DNA of 64,000 nt from Sphingomonas crocodyli (GCF_004005865.1 NZ_SACN01000005.1:167702-231701), one strand, 5' to 3'; shown: positions 35,091-45,112, numbered from the stretch's first letter. The notes: generated by a model not told the origin, from the letters alone. Numbers and translations are program-made.

Positions 35091-35735
35091 TCAGAACTGG
35101 AAGGCGGCCGGCCTGGCGAAGCCGGGCAGCACCACCGCATCGGCATCGGCAAAGGCGCGATAGCCGAAGCCCGCGCCGCCGCGCGCGCCCGACACCAGAC
35201 GCACGACGCCATTTTCGACGATCGCGCCGACGAAGCGGCCGCCTTCGGCCAGCTGGTCGGTCAGCGACGCCGGGATCTGTTCGATCGCGCCGTCGACGAC
35301 GATCACGTCATAAGGCGCCGAAGCGGACGCACCCGCCGTCAGCGATCCTTCGACCCATTCGGCGCCCGCCACATTGGCGCGGCCCTGCGCGACGAGCGCG
35401 GCGTCATCTTCAACCGCGACGACGCTGGCGCCCAGCGCGATCAGGAGGGCGGCGACATAGCCGGTCGCGGCACCAATCAGCAGCACGCGATCGCCCGGCT
35501 GAATCTGGGCCGCCGTCAGCAGCCGGCCGGTCACCATCGGCGGATTGAGCGCACGGCCACCGCCCAGCGGCACCGCAATGTCGAGATAGGCGAGCGGCGC
35601 CTTGTCCGCCGGCACGAAGCCTTCGCGCGCGACCCGGCCCATCGCCGCGACCACGGTCGCATCGCTGACCCCGGTGGTGCGAAGCTGGCTGACCACCATC
35701 GCGTGGCGCAATTGTTCGAAATTCTGCTCGGTCAC
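35091..35735 (-). CDS. Protein-L-isoaspartate O-methyltransferase family protein
   Basis: A 214-residue SAM-dependent methyltransferase of the PCMT family: MVVSQLRTTGVSDATVVAAMGRVAREGFVP is the family N-terminus, LLIGAATGYVAALLI the SAM loop and VVAVEDDAALVAQ the following acidic strand. True repair enzymes have GSGSGY and a conserved TISAPHM-like motif; here the loop is GAATGYV and NPPMVTGRLL replaces that motif, so repair activity is doubtful. This divergent form next to tolC is common in alphaproteobacteria, by my recollection. First gene of the pcm-like, tolC-like, popZ unit. Confidence 0.85.
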   Translation of the reverse strand: MTEQNFEQLRHAMVVSQLRTTGVSDATVVAAMGRVAREGFVPADKAPLAYLDIAVPLGGGRALNPPMVTGRLLTAAQIQPGDRVLLIGAATGYVAALLIALGASVVAVEDDAALVAQGRANVAGAEWVEGSLTAGASASAPYDVIVVDGAIEQIPASLTDQLAEGGRFVGAIVENGVVRLVSGARGGAGFGYRAFADADAVVLPGFARPAAFQF

Positions 35736-35942
35736 TGCCTATCCCTGACTCGGGGCCTTCCCCGAAACTGGTGTATTGCCATTACAATACAGCGTGGGCC
35801 CGTTCAAGCCCCGGTGCGTGGGTTTCCTTGGACGAAGCGCCAGCGCCCCGCAAGATGGCTGCGGCAAAGCGGATGCAGTTGGCAGAACGGCAAAGACACT
35901 TGGTCGAAGTGCCAATTCTGCGAAAGCTTGCGGGAGTGGATT

Positions 35943-36016
35943 TGGAGGCCCGAGCCGGAATCGAACCGGCGTGCACGGATTTGCAGTCCGCTGCGTCACC
36001 ACTCCGCCATCGGGCC
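35943..36016 (-). tRNA. tRNA-Cys (anticodon GCA)
   Basis: The reverse strand folds as a 74-base tRNA with acceptor GGCCCGA/TCGGGCC, anticodon loop CTGCAAA (GCA), a T arm with GGTTCGATTCC, and an encoded CCA end. Confidence 0.95.
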
Positions 36017-36217
36017 GAGAGCGCGCGGGATGGCGATAGCCCGCGCGAATGTCAACGGGGATCAGGACGGAAGACCGTCGATAAAGCCGCCGCTGTCGGA
36101 ATTGGGAAGGCGATCTTCCCACTATCATTGTCTAACCCGGAACCGGGATTGCGGCAAGCCGGGGTCCATGCGCCATGAAGACTGCCCTCGAATCACCTGC
36201 GAAGAGGAGCAATCCGG

Positions 36218-36613
36218 ATGACATCCCCGATTTTCTATCATGGCACGCGCGCCGACCTGCAAACCGGTGATCTGCTGTCGCCCGGCTATGGTTCGAACTA
36301 TGGCGCGCGAAAGCCGGCGTCGTGGATTTACCTGTCGGCCACACTCGACGCCGCGATCTGGGGTGCCGAACTGGCGGCGGGCGAGGCACGCGAACGCATC
36401 TATATCGTCGAGCCGACCGGCCCGATCGTCGATGATCCCAACCTGACCGACAAGAAATTCCCCGGCAATCCGACCCTATCCTATCGCTCGCGCGATCCGC
36501 TGCGCATCGTCGGCGAAGTCGCAAGCTGGGAGGGTCATAGTCCCGAGCGGCTGCAGGCGATGAAGGATGCGATCGAACGGCTGAGGGCGCAGGGCATCGA
36601 GGCGATCGACTGA
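36218..36613 (+). CDS. arr: NAD+:rifampin ADP-ribosyltransferase (Arr)
   Basis: A 131-residue protein matching the small Arr enzymes over its length: FYHGTRADLQTGDLLSPG at the start has the NAD-binding His-Gly-Thr, IYLSATLDAAIWGAELAAG the conserved centre, and YIVEPTGPIVDDPNLTDKKFPGNPT contains the catalytic Asp region. Arr inactivates rifamycins by ADP-ribosylating the C23 hydroxyl. Chromosomal Arr occurs in many soil bacteria and may have other native targets. GAGGAG precedes the start. There are no mobile elements next to it, so it appears to be intrinsic. Confidence 0.92.
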   Translation: MTSPIFYHGTRADLQTGDLLSPGYGSNYGARKPASWIYLSATLDAAIWGAELAAGEARERIYIVEPTGPIVDDPNLTDKKFPGNPTLSYRSRDPLRIVGEVASWEGHSPERLQAMKDAIERLRAQGIEAID

Positions 36614-36650
36614 CCCACCGCGGGCCGGCGATCTTCCAGAAGGTCGGATC

Positions 36651-37643
36651 ATGCGCGACTTCTGGTTCTTCGTCGGCCCGCTTGGCTATGCAGATCCCAT
36701 GCACGCACCGATCGAACCCGAACGCCGCACCTATCCATCGAAGGGCCTCAACCTCAGCTATCTCGACTGGGGTAATGACGATGCGCCGCCGCTGATCCTG
36801 CTGCACGGCAATCGCGATCATGCGCGCAGCTGGGACTGGGTGGCGCGGGCGTTGCGCGACGATTGGCATGTCGTGGCGCTCGACCTGCGCGGGCATGGCG
36901 ACAGCGACTGGTCGCCCGAGCGGCGCTATGATTTCGTCGGCTTCATCGTCGATCTGGTCGGGTTGATCGCGCATCTGGGCGCCGACAAGGTGACGATCCT
37001 GGCCCATTCGATGGGCGCGCACCTCGCGCTGCGCTTCGCCGCGGTCTTTCCCGAGCTGGTCGATCGGATGATGCTGGTCGAGCCGGTCGGCGCCCCGCCC
37101 GAGATCGAAGCGGTGATGAACCGGCAGAGCCCGGCCGACAAAATCCGCGAATGGGTGCGCGAGAGCTATGCTCTCGCCCGCAACTCTGCGCGCCGTTTCG
37201 CGACGCAGGAGGAGGCGCTGGCGCGGATGAAGGCGGCCAACAAGGCGCTGACCGACGAACAGGCGCACCACCTGACGATCCACGCGCTCGCGCCGTCGGG
37301 GGATGGCGGCTGGCGCTGGAAATATGATCCGGTCAACGTCCGCCCGCCCTTCCCCGATATCGGGCAGGCCGATGTCGACGCCTTGTGGAGCGCAATTCGA
37401 TGCCCGGCGCGCTTCCTGTACGGCGCCGAAAGCTGGCCCTCATCGCTCCCCGCACGGATCGCGAGCCTGATGCCCGATGCGGAGCGGATCACGATCAAGG
37501 GCGCGGGACATTGGCCGCACCACGACCAGTTCGATCGCTTCATCGCCGAGGTGCGCGCGTTCCTAGGGTCTGAACCCAATTACGCCAATGGTCATGACGA
37601 GGTCGATTTGGCGCAGGAGGAGGCGCGAGGAGTGGAGCGATGA
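36651..37643 (+). CDS. Alpha/beta hydrolase fold protein
   Basis: A 330-residue hydrolase: LLHGNRDHARSW is the oxyanion-hole region, LDLRGHGDS the strand 4 turn, ILAHSMGAHLAL the nucleophile elbow (GHSxG variant AHSMG), and IKGAGHWPHHDQF the catalytic His. It probably cleaves an ester, epoxide or C-C bond; substrate unknown. The ATG at 36651 follows AAGG; an in-frame ATG at 36699 (MHAPIEPERR) is an alternative start. The last about 25 residues, from about position 37566, are encoded by an inverted-repeat element and are not part of the fold. Confidence 0.88.
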   Translation: MRDFWFFVGPLGYADPMHAPIEPERRTYPSKGLNLSYLDWGNDDAPPLILLHGNRDHARSWDWVARALRDDWHVVALDLRGHGDSDWSPERRYDFVGFIVDLVGLIAHLGADKVTILAHSMGAHLALRFAAVFPELVDRMMLVEPVGAPPEIEAVMNRQSPADKIREWVRESYALARNSARRFATQEEALARMKAANKALTDEQAHHLTIHALAPSGDGGWRWKYDPVNVRPPFPDIGQADVDALWSAIRCPARFLYGAESWPSSLPARIASLMPDAERITIKGAGHWPHHDQFDRFIAEVRAFLGSEPNYANGHDEVDLAQEEARGVER

Positions 37644-37733
37644 AGATTCATCGTGACTGACGAGCAACGCTCTCCTGCGCCAAATCGACCTCGCCGCTTC
37701 GCGGTCGGCGTTGTCGTAATTGGGTTCAGACCC
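37566..37733. repeat. Nested 168-bp palindromic element at the 3' end of a hydrolase gene
   Basis: Outer arms at 37566-37584 and 37715-37733 are exact 19-base reverse complements; inner arms at 37598-37619 and 37672-37693 are exact 22-base reverse complements. A small hairpin CGATGA/TCATCG sits in the centre at 37638-37653 and includes the hydrolase stop codon. The spacers between outer and inner arms differ (13 and 21 bases). Confidence 0.92.
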
Positions 37734-37750
37734 CAGTCCCCTGAAACGAA

Positions 37751-37783
37751 AAGGGCGGCGCCGGATGGTCCGGCGCCGCCCCT
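37751..37783 (-). terminator. Terminator of the OmpA-family gene
   Basis: GGGCGGCGCCGGA (37753-37765) pairs perfectly with TCCGGCGCCGCCC (37769-37781). On the minus strand the stem is followed by TTTTCGTTTC, consistent with termination downstream of the OmpA-family gene, which stops at 37806. Confidence 0.8.
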
Positions 37784-37805
37784 TCGATACGGTGATCGCG
37801 ATCGA

Positions 37806-38480
37806 TCAGCCGGCCGAGCGGACCAGCTCGACGCGGCGGTTTTGCGCGGCATAGGGCGAAAGGCCGTCGATCGGACGATCGAAGCCGAAGCCCTTGGTAC
37901 GCAGCAGCGAGGCCGAGACGCCCTTCGACGCCAGGAAATCCGCGACCGCCTGCGCACGCGCCTGCGACAGTTCGATATTGTAGCCGCGATCGCCGACGCG
38001 ATCGGTATGGCCTTCGATCATCACGCCCTTGCCGGCGAGTTCGGGATGCTTGGCGAGCGCCAGCGCGAAGGCTTCCGCATTGCGGCGGCCATCGGCGGTC
38101 ATCGTCGCCGAACCCGTGTCGAAGGTGATCGTCATGTCCAGCGCGCGCGAACCATCGGCGCGGCGCGTGACCATCGGGGTCGATCCGGCGCCTGCCGAAC
38201 GCGACACCGTCTTGATCGAAGCGGCGCGCACAGGTGCCGCCTTCGCGGCGGCGGCCGGGGTCGCCGTCGGCTTGGAACGGCCGATGTTGAACGACGCTTC
38301 CTTGCCGGCCGGCGTCACATCGCTGTCGAGATCGGCGCTCGCCGCTTCGTCGCACGAGCCCGAAAGCTGGCAAACGACCTTGTCTTCGGTCCAGGTGGGC
38401 TTGCTCGCCGATTGCGCATTGGCAACGCCGGCGATGGCAAGGGCCAGAACGGAAGCTGCTGCCACAACTCCACTACGCAT
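37806..38480 (-). CDS. OmpA family peptidoglycan-associated protein
   Basis: A 224-residue exported protein. The start at 38480 is chosen because GGGGAGA precedes it and the signal peptide follows directly (MRSGVVAAASVLALAIAGVANAQ). A low-complexity linker of about 75 residues leads to a C-terminal OmpA-like domain: TFDTGSATMT, IEGHTDRVGDRGYNIELSQARAQAV and FGFDRPI, with the Asp and Arg that bind diaminopimelate in peptidoglycan. There is no barrel and no lipobox, so it is probably a soluble periplasmic or loosely associated cell-wall binder. Divergent from the tagH-like gene. Confidence 0.9.
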   Translation of the reverse strand: MRSGVVAAASVLALAIAGVANAQSASKPTWTEDKVVCQLSGSCDEAASADLDSDVTPAGKEASFNIGRSKPTATPAAAAKAAPVRAASIKTVSRSAGAGSTPMVTRRADGSRALDMTITFDTGSATMTADGRRNAEAFALALAKHPELAGKGVMIEGHTDRVGDRGYNIELSQARAQAVADFLASKGVSASLLRTKGFGFDRPIDGLSPYAAQNRRVELVRSAG

Positions 38481-38823
38481 TTCGAAATCTCCCCAAAACG
38501 TCGAGTCGCCCACTCAGACGTGTCAAAGTTCCCTAACGCTTCATTCACTCTACACGCAAGATAATACGCGGCCAAAACCGAGTCGGTTGTGACGTGCGTC
38601 ATAGTAAAATGACATTGTCGACTTGAGACTTTCAGGACGGACGCGGTAACCACACAAACACCGTAAGCCACAGTAAAAATTGCCGCCTGTTCGCGCTTGC
38701 TTTGCCGACGGGCGCTGATGCATGGACAGTTTGTGTGGAGTCCCGCGCCGGGACGACGTGGAACAAGAGACACTTCTTGCAGCCAATGGTAGATTGGCGG
38801 CGACGATCTTGGGGGCATCGATA
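38481..38823. other. Divergent intergenic region between the OmpA-family and tagH-like genes
   Basis: These 343 bases are AT-richer than the flanks and hold no convincing gene. There are three GANTC sites (38503, 38580, 38738), the sequence methylated by CcrM in alphaproteobacteria, and a TGACGTGCGTCA palindrome at 38590-38601 that could be an operator. The open frame continuing upstream of the tagH-like ATG is probably untranslated. Confidence 0.45.
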
Positions 38824-40110
38824 ATGTCGGAGAGCGGAACTCTGCTGCTGCGGATTCGGGACGCCGGGGCTGTGCCGGGGGGCACGCCGCGTTCGCTCCG
38901 CCTCGATCGGCACGGCGCGGTGATCGGCCGCGCGCCGGGGCTCGACTGGACCCTGCCCGATCCCGACATGTATATTTCGTCGCGCCATTGCGAGGTCGAA
39001 TATGTCGGCGGCGGCATGTATCGCCTGGTCGACCTATCCACCAACGGCACCTATCTGAACGGCGCGCAGGATCGGATGGCGACCGCCAAGATGCTGACCG
39101 AGGGCGATGCCTTCCGCGTCGGCCGCTTCGACATCGACGTGCTGCCGGGCAATGCATCGGCCGAGGAAGAACCCGCGCCCGAACCCGCCGCCGCGCCATC
39201 GGCCGGCTGGGATGCCGCGCCGGCTCCCGCCGAACCCGCACCGCCGCCTCCCCCTCCGCCGCCGCCTGCTCCCGAGCCGGTGATCGAGGCGGCACCGCCA
39301 GCACCCGAACCCGTGCCTGCACCTGAGCCGGCCCCGGCGCCCGCGCCGATAGAGGCCGCGAAGGTCGAGGAAGCCTGGGTCGCGCCGACGCCCGTCGAAG
39401 AACCTGCTGCGCCGGCGCCTGTTGCCGAACCGGTTGCGGGCGACGCCAGCTGGGACACGATCGAGGACACCAACGCCGTCGATTGGAACCGCGGCTTTGG
39501 GGAGGAGAGCGCCGCCCCCGCGCCCGCGGGCGACGTGCTGGCGCAACTGCTCAAGGCCGCGGGCCTTTCGCGCGACGACGTGAAGGGCGGCGACGATGCG
39601 ACGATCGAGGCGGCGGGTCTGCTGCTGCGCCAGCTGGTCGGCGGGCTTGTCGTGATGATGGAGGCGCGCGCCCGCGCCAAGGCGCAGATGGGCGCGCAGA
39701 ACACGATCTTCAGCCGCGACGGCAACAATCCGATCAAGTTCGCGATGTCGCCCGCGCACGCGCTGGCGCAGATGCTCAGCCCGCCGGTCAGCGGCTTCAT
39801 GGGTGCCGAGCGCGCGGTGGAGGACAGCTATCGCGACCTGCAGGCGCACCAGATCGCGACGTTGAAGGCGATGCAGGGCGCGCTGCGCGCCACGCTCGAC
39901 CGCTTCTCGCCCGATGCGATCAAGAAGCGCGCCGACAGCAAGGGCCTGATCGCGCGCATCCTGCCGGGCGCGCGCGCCTCTGCGCTGTGGGAGGCCTATG
40001 AACGCGAGTTCGGCGGCGTCGCGCAGGGTTCGGACGAAGCCTTCATGGACATCTTCGCCAAGGAATTCCGCAAGGCGTACGAAGCCGAGGCGGCCAAGAG
40101 CGCAAAGTAA
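38824..40110 (+). CDS. tagH: Type VI secretion-associated FHA domain protein (TagH-like)
   Basis: A 428-residue protein with three parts. Residues about 20-100 form an FHA domain with the phosphothreonine-binding residues G35-R36, S53-x-H55 and N74-G75. Residues about 112-235 are an Ala/Pro/Glu-rich linker including a poly-Pro run. Residues about 245-428 match the C-terminal domain of type VI secretion FHA proteins (NPIKFAMSPAHALAQML, FSPDAIKKRADSKGLIARILPGARASALWEAYEREF). In known systems this protein is phosphorylation-regulated with PpkA/PppA. No other type VI genes are in the window. It ends 3 bp from the convergent FAD gene. Confidence 0.85.
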   Translation: MSESGTLLLRIRDAGAVPGGTPRSLRLDRHGAVIGRAPGLDWTLPDPDMYISSRHCEVEYVGGGMYRLVDLSTNGTYLNGAQDRMATAKMLTEGDAFRVGRFDIDVLPGNASAEEEPAPEPAAAPSAGWDAAPAPAEPAPPPPPPPPPAPEPVIEAAPPAPEPVPAPEPAPAPAPIEAAKVEEAWVAPTPVEEPAAPAPVAEPVAGDASWDTIEDTNAVDWNRGFGEESAAPAPAGDVLAQLLKAAGLSRDDVKGGDDATIEAAGLLLRQLVGGLVVMMEARARAKAQMGAQNTIFSRDGNNPIKFAMSPAHALAQMLSPPVSGFMGAERAVEDSYRDLQAHQIATLKAMQGALRATLDRFSPDAIKKRADSKGLIARILPGARASALWEAYEREFGGVAQGSDEAFMDIFAKEFRKAYEAEAAKSAK

Positions 40111-40113
40111 TCC

Positions 40114-41205
40114 CTATTCGATCCGCGTGACCGCGCTCGCCAACCGGGTGAGCGCGGGGACATGGCGGAGCAGGCCGACCAGCGGCCCCGCGAGCATCGG
40201 CATCTCCCCCACCCGGCGCAGCAAAGATGCGGCGACCACCGGGCGTTCGGCGCGGCGCGCGAAGCCCGCCTGCCATTCGATTGCGCCTTCGGGTCCGTTA
40301 TGGAGGAAGCAGTTGACCGCGCGCATCGCGCTGGCGAGTGCGATCGCGACGCCGTCCCCCGCGAGGCTGGCGATCACCGCCGCCTGATCGCCAAGGCGGA
40401 ACAGGCCGGACTCGGTATCGTCGGCGCGCCAGCCATAGGGGACGCGCGCGACGCTCGCCCAGCCCGACAGACCGGTCGCCGCGCCAATCCGTTCGCCGAG
40501 CAGCGGCGCCTCTTCGGCCAGCCCGGCGAGCAGGCGATCGGGCGATCCGGCGGCGCGCACCCGGCTCTGCGCGACCGAGAGGCAGAGGTTCGCCCCACCA
40601 TCTTCCTGCAGCAGCAGCCCGGCATAGCCATGATCGAACAGGTGCAGTTCGATCACGCCGTCGAGCGCGGCGCGCAAGGCGGGGGTTGGCTCCAGCCGCA
40701 CGCGCAGGCCCAGCGCGGGATCGGCGTCGAGCGCCTCGGCGGGGCGCATGGACCCGCGCACATCATGCTTGCCGGTCGCAAGGAACAGCGCCTCGCCCTC
40801 GATCGCGTGGCCATCGGCCAGGTGGAGGCAGCGCCCCTCGACCCGGCGGATCGCGGTGCCGCGCTCAACGCACGCCCCTTCCGTAATCGCGCGATCGAGC
40901 AGGGCGGCATCGAGCGTACGGCGCGACAGGCCCGCCGCGACGAAGGGCAAGGCCGTTTCCGCCACCTGCCCGCGCGAAACCAGGCGGACAGTGTGGATTG
41001 CGGGCGCGCCGAGCGCGGCGGGATCAATCCCCAGCCGGCCGAGCAGCCTGATCGCGTCGCCCGCCAGGAAGCCGCCACACACCACGTCCTGCGGGCCGCG
41101 CGCACGCTCGATCAGCACCGGCATCGCCCCGGCATGCGCGAGCAGGATCGCGGCGGTCGCCCCCGCCGGCCCGCCGCCCGCGATCAGCGCAGGCGCGCGA
41201 CGCAT
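40114..41205 (-). CDS. FAD-dependent oxidoreductase (geranylgeranyl reductase-like) of the type III PKS operon
   Basis: A 363-residue flavoprotein of the PHBH fold. The start at 41205 is chosen because ALIAGGGPAGATAAILLA, the FAD dinucleotide motif, begins a few residues later; a longer open frame exists. Other landmarks are VCGGFLAGDAIRLL, and GLFRLGDQAAVIASLAGDGVAIALASA, the GD motif binding FAD ribityl. Such enzymes hydroxylate aromatic rings or reduce prenyl chains. It overlaps the methyltransferase gene by 22 bp and is the third gene of the type III PKS unit, where it could oxidise the ring product. Confidence 0.85.
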   Translation of the reverse strand: MRRAPALIAGGGPAGATAAILLAHAGAMPVLIERARGPQDVVCGGFLAGDAIRLLGRLGIDPAALGAPAIHTVRLVSRGQVAETALPFVAAGLSRRTLDAALLDRAITEGACVERGTAIRRVEGRCLHLADGHAIEGEALFLATGKHDVRGSMRPAEALDADPALGLRVRLEPTPALRAALDGVIELHLFDHGYAGLLLQEDGGANLCLSVAQSRVRAAGSPDRLLAGLAEEAPLLGERIGAATGLSGWASVARVPYGWRADDTESGLFRLGDQAAVIASLAGDGVAIALASAMRAVNCFLHNGPEGAIEWQAGFARRAERPVVAASLLRRVGEMPMLAGPLVGLLRHVPALTRLASAVTRIE

Positions 41206-41867
41206 AAGCGAAACGGGAAAAAGGGGAGGATCGAGACGGCGGCAGGATCGAGCCCCGCCGCATCGATCATCGCGCGCCATTCGCGGGCGACAAATCCGCG
41301 CGCGATCGACAAAGTCCCATCCTCACGCACGATCCGGTGCCAGCCCATCAGCCGGGCAAGGATCGGAAAGCCGAGATACGGAAACCAGTGGCGGCGGATA
41401 TCGTTGACGAACCAGCCGCGCCGCGCGGCGCGCTCCATCGTCTGCAGAAAATCGATCCGTTCGGCATCGTCCATATGATGCGTAACGAGGCTGCTGACGA
41501 TCAGGTCCACGTCGCCCAGATGATCGCGATAATCGCCGGTGATGTAGCGGATCGGCATGTCGGCGGGCGTCGCGGCGCGAGCCACGTCTTCGCTGCGGGG
41601 ATTGAGATCGACGCCGATCAGATCCGCCTCGATCCCCCGCTTCGCCGCCCAGCGCGCGATGGCGCGGAGCATGTCGCCATCGCCGAAGCCGACGTCGAGC
41701 AGGGTGAAGCGCCGCCGATCGGCCACCGCGCGATCGAGAAAGGTGAGCGTCGGCCGCGTGGCCATCGTCCACCAGTTGACCTTGGCGAGATCGGTCAGGA
41801 CACGGGCATATTCGGCCGGATCGATATCGGCCGCATCCATCTGCTCATCCTGCGTCGCGCGCTTCAT
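41184..41867 (-). CDS. Class I SAM methyltransferase of the type III PKS operon
   Basis: A 227-residue methyltransferase: TLLDVGFGDGDMLRAIARW is the SAM motif I, LIGVDLNPRSEDVAR follows with the ribose-binding acid, and VDLIVSSLVTHHM is motif IV. The start at 41867 overlaps the stop of the PKS gene by 4 bp (ATGA), indicating coupling; upstream in-frame codons are antisense-like, Arg-rich and not credible. The probable role is O- or C-methylation of the polyketide made by the neighbouring synthase, which is inference from context. Confidence 0.87.
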   Translation of the reverse strand: MKRATQDEQMDAADIDPAEYARVLTDLAKVNWWTMATRPTLTFLDRAVADRRRFTLLDVGFGDGDMLRAIARWAAKRGIEADLIGVDLNPRSEDVARAATPADMPIRYITGDYRDHLGDVDLIVSSLVTHHMDDAERIDFLQTMERAARRGWFVNDIRRHWFPYLGFPILARLMGWHRIVREDGTLSIARGFVAREWRAMIDAAGLDPAAVSILPFFPFRLCVARLR

Positions 41868-42898
41868 AGCAGCCGGAAGTCGAAGCCCTCGGCGGCGAGA
41901 CCGGGGCCGAAGGCGAGCGCGACGCCGCCGCCTTTGCCCGTCCCGCCCAGCATCGCGGCCAGCACGAACATCAGGGTCGACGAGGACATATTGCCGAACC
42001 GCGCCAGCACGTCGCGCGATGCCGCGAGCGCCCCTTGCGGGAGGTGCAGCGCGGACTGGACCGCATCGAGGATCGATCGCCCGCCGGCATGGACGGCCCA
42101 ATGCGCGACGTCCTCGGCTGTGCGATCGCCGAGCAGGCGCTGCCGGAACGCGGGTTCTTCAAGCGCGGCGCCGATCCGCCCCGGCACCTCGCCGGATAAT
42201 TCCATCGCAAAGCCGGTGTCGCCGATCGTCCAGGTGATCAGCGGCGCGCTGTCGGGCAGGGTCGCAGCGAAGAAGCGATCGAGCGCGATGCCGCCCTCTT
42301 CCGCCGTGACCAAGGCGGCCGCCGCGCCATCGGCGAACTGGAGCATCGCAAGCAGCCGGGGCACATCGCCCGTATCTTGAAGATGAAGCGAACAGAGTTC
42401 GACCGTGACGACCAGGATGCGCGCCGCCGGATCGGAGCGCGCGATATGGTGCGCGACCCGCAAAGCTGCGACCGCCGCATAGCAGCCCATGAAGCCGACG
42501 AGCGTGCGCTCGACCGATCCGTCGAGGCCCAATTCGGCGGCGATGATCTGATCGATCCCCGGCGCCACGAAGCCGGTGCAGCTGGCGACGACGAGATGCG
42601 TCACCCCGTCGATCGATGCGCGCTCCCGCAGATCGCGGATCGCCGCGAGCGCGAGGCGCGGCGCATGATCGGCATAGGCGGCCATCCGCACCGATGTCGG
42701 CTCGCTCGCCGCATCTTTGGGGGCGAGCGGCAGCACCGACCAGCGGTGCTCGATCCCCGACCTCGTCGCCATCCGCGCGAATAGCGCGCGCTCGCGGCCG
42801 TCGTCGATCCGCGCAGTCGCCCAATCGATGAAGGCGCTGTGCACGTCCCGGTCGGGAATGGCAGTGCCGATCGCGTGGATATGGGCGGTCAATTCCAT
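41864..42898 (-). CDS. Type III polyketide synthase
   Basis: A 344-residue chalcone/stilbene synthase superfamily enzyme with the full catalytic triad: Cys107 in VVASCTGFVAPGID, His270 in HWAVHAGGRSIL and Asn303 in RFGNMSSSTLMFVL. GFMGCYAAVAALRVA is the conserved helix after the cysteine. It extends an acyl-CoA or acyl-ACP starter with malonyl-CoA and cyclises the product to a resorcinol, pyrone or similar ring. It is slightly shorter than plant enzymes, as usual for bacteria. First gene of a three-gene operon. The starter cannot be predicted from the sequence. Confidence 0.94.
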   Translation of the reverse strand: MELTAHIHAIGTAIPDRDVHSAFIDWATARIDDGRERALFARMATRSGIEHRWSVLPLAPKDAASEPTSVRMAAYADHAPRLALAAIRDLRERASIDGVTHLVVASCTGFVAPGIDQIIAAELGLDGSVERTLVGFMGCYAAVAALRVAHHIARSDPAARILVVTVELCSLHLQDTGDVPRLLAMLQFADGAAAALVTAEEGGIALDRFFAATLPDSAPLITWTIGDTGFAMELSGEVPGRIGAALEEPAFRQRLLGDRTAEDVAHWAVHAGGRSILDAVQSALHLPQGALAASRDVLARFGNMSSSTLMFVLAAMLGGTGKGGGVALAFGPGLAAEGFDFRLL

Positions 42899-42911
42899 GC
42901 CTTTCCCACGT

Positions 42912-43003
42912 CCGTCATCCCGGCGGAGGCCGGGATCTCAGGAGGCTCTTGCGACCAACTCTTCCCACCTCTCCCGAGATCCCGGCCTCCGCCGGGATGA
43001 CGG
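42912..43003. repeat. Inverted repeat with 28-bp perfect arms between parE and the PKS operon
   Basis: Arms at 42912-42939 and 42976-43003 are exact reverse complements around a 36-base loop; each is itself a CCCGGC-GGAGG-CCGGG type palindrome with a TCATCC/GGATGA end. The right arm touches the parE stop codon. No T tract is present. Similar palindromes ending GGGATGACGG are common in alphaproteobacterial intergenic DNA. Confidence 0.9.

Positions 43004-45112
<2,109 letters not shown>

Noticed and set aside
31225..35163. A 1312-codon plus-strand frame across the S9 peptidase, popZ and tolC genes
   Set aside because: It spans three well-supported minus-strand genes and has no recognisable domain; caused by absence of stops in GC-rich antisense DNA.
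35739..36178. Several short frames around tRNA-Cys
   Set aside because: They run through the tRNA on one strand or the other and have no ribosome binding site or conserved features.
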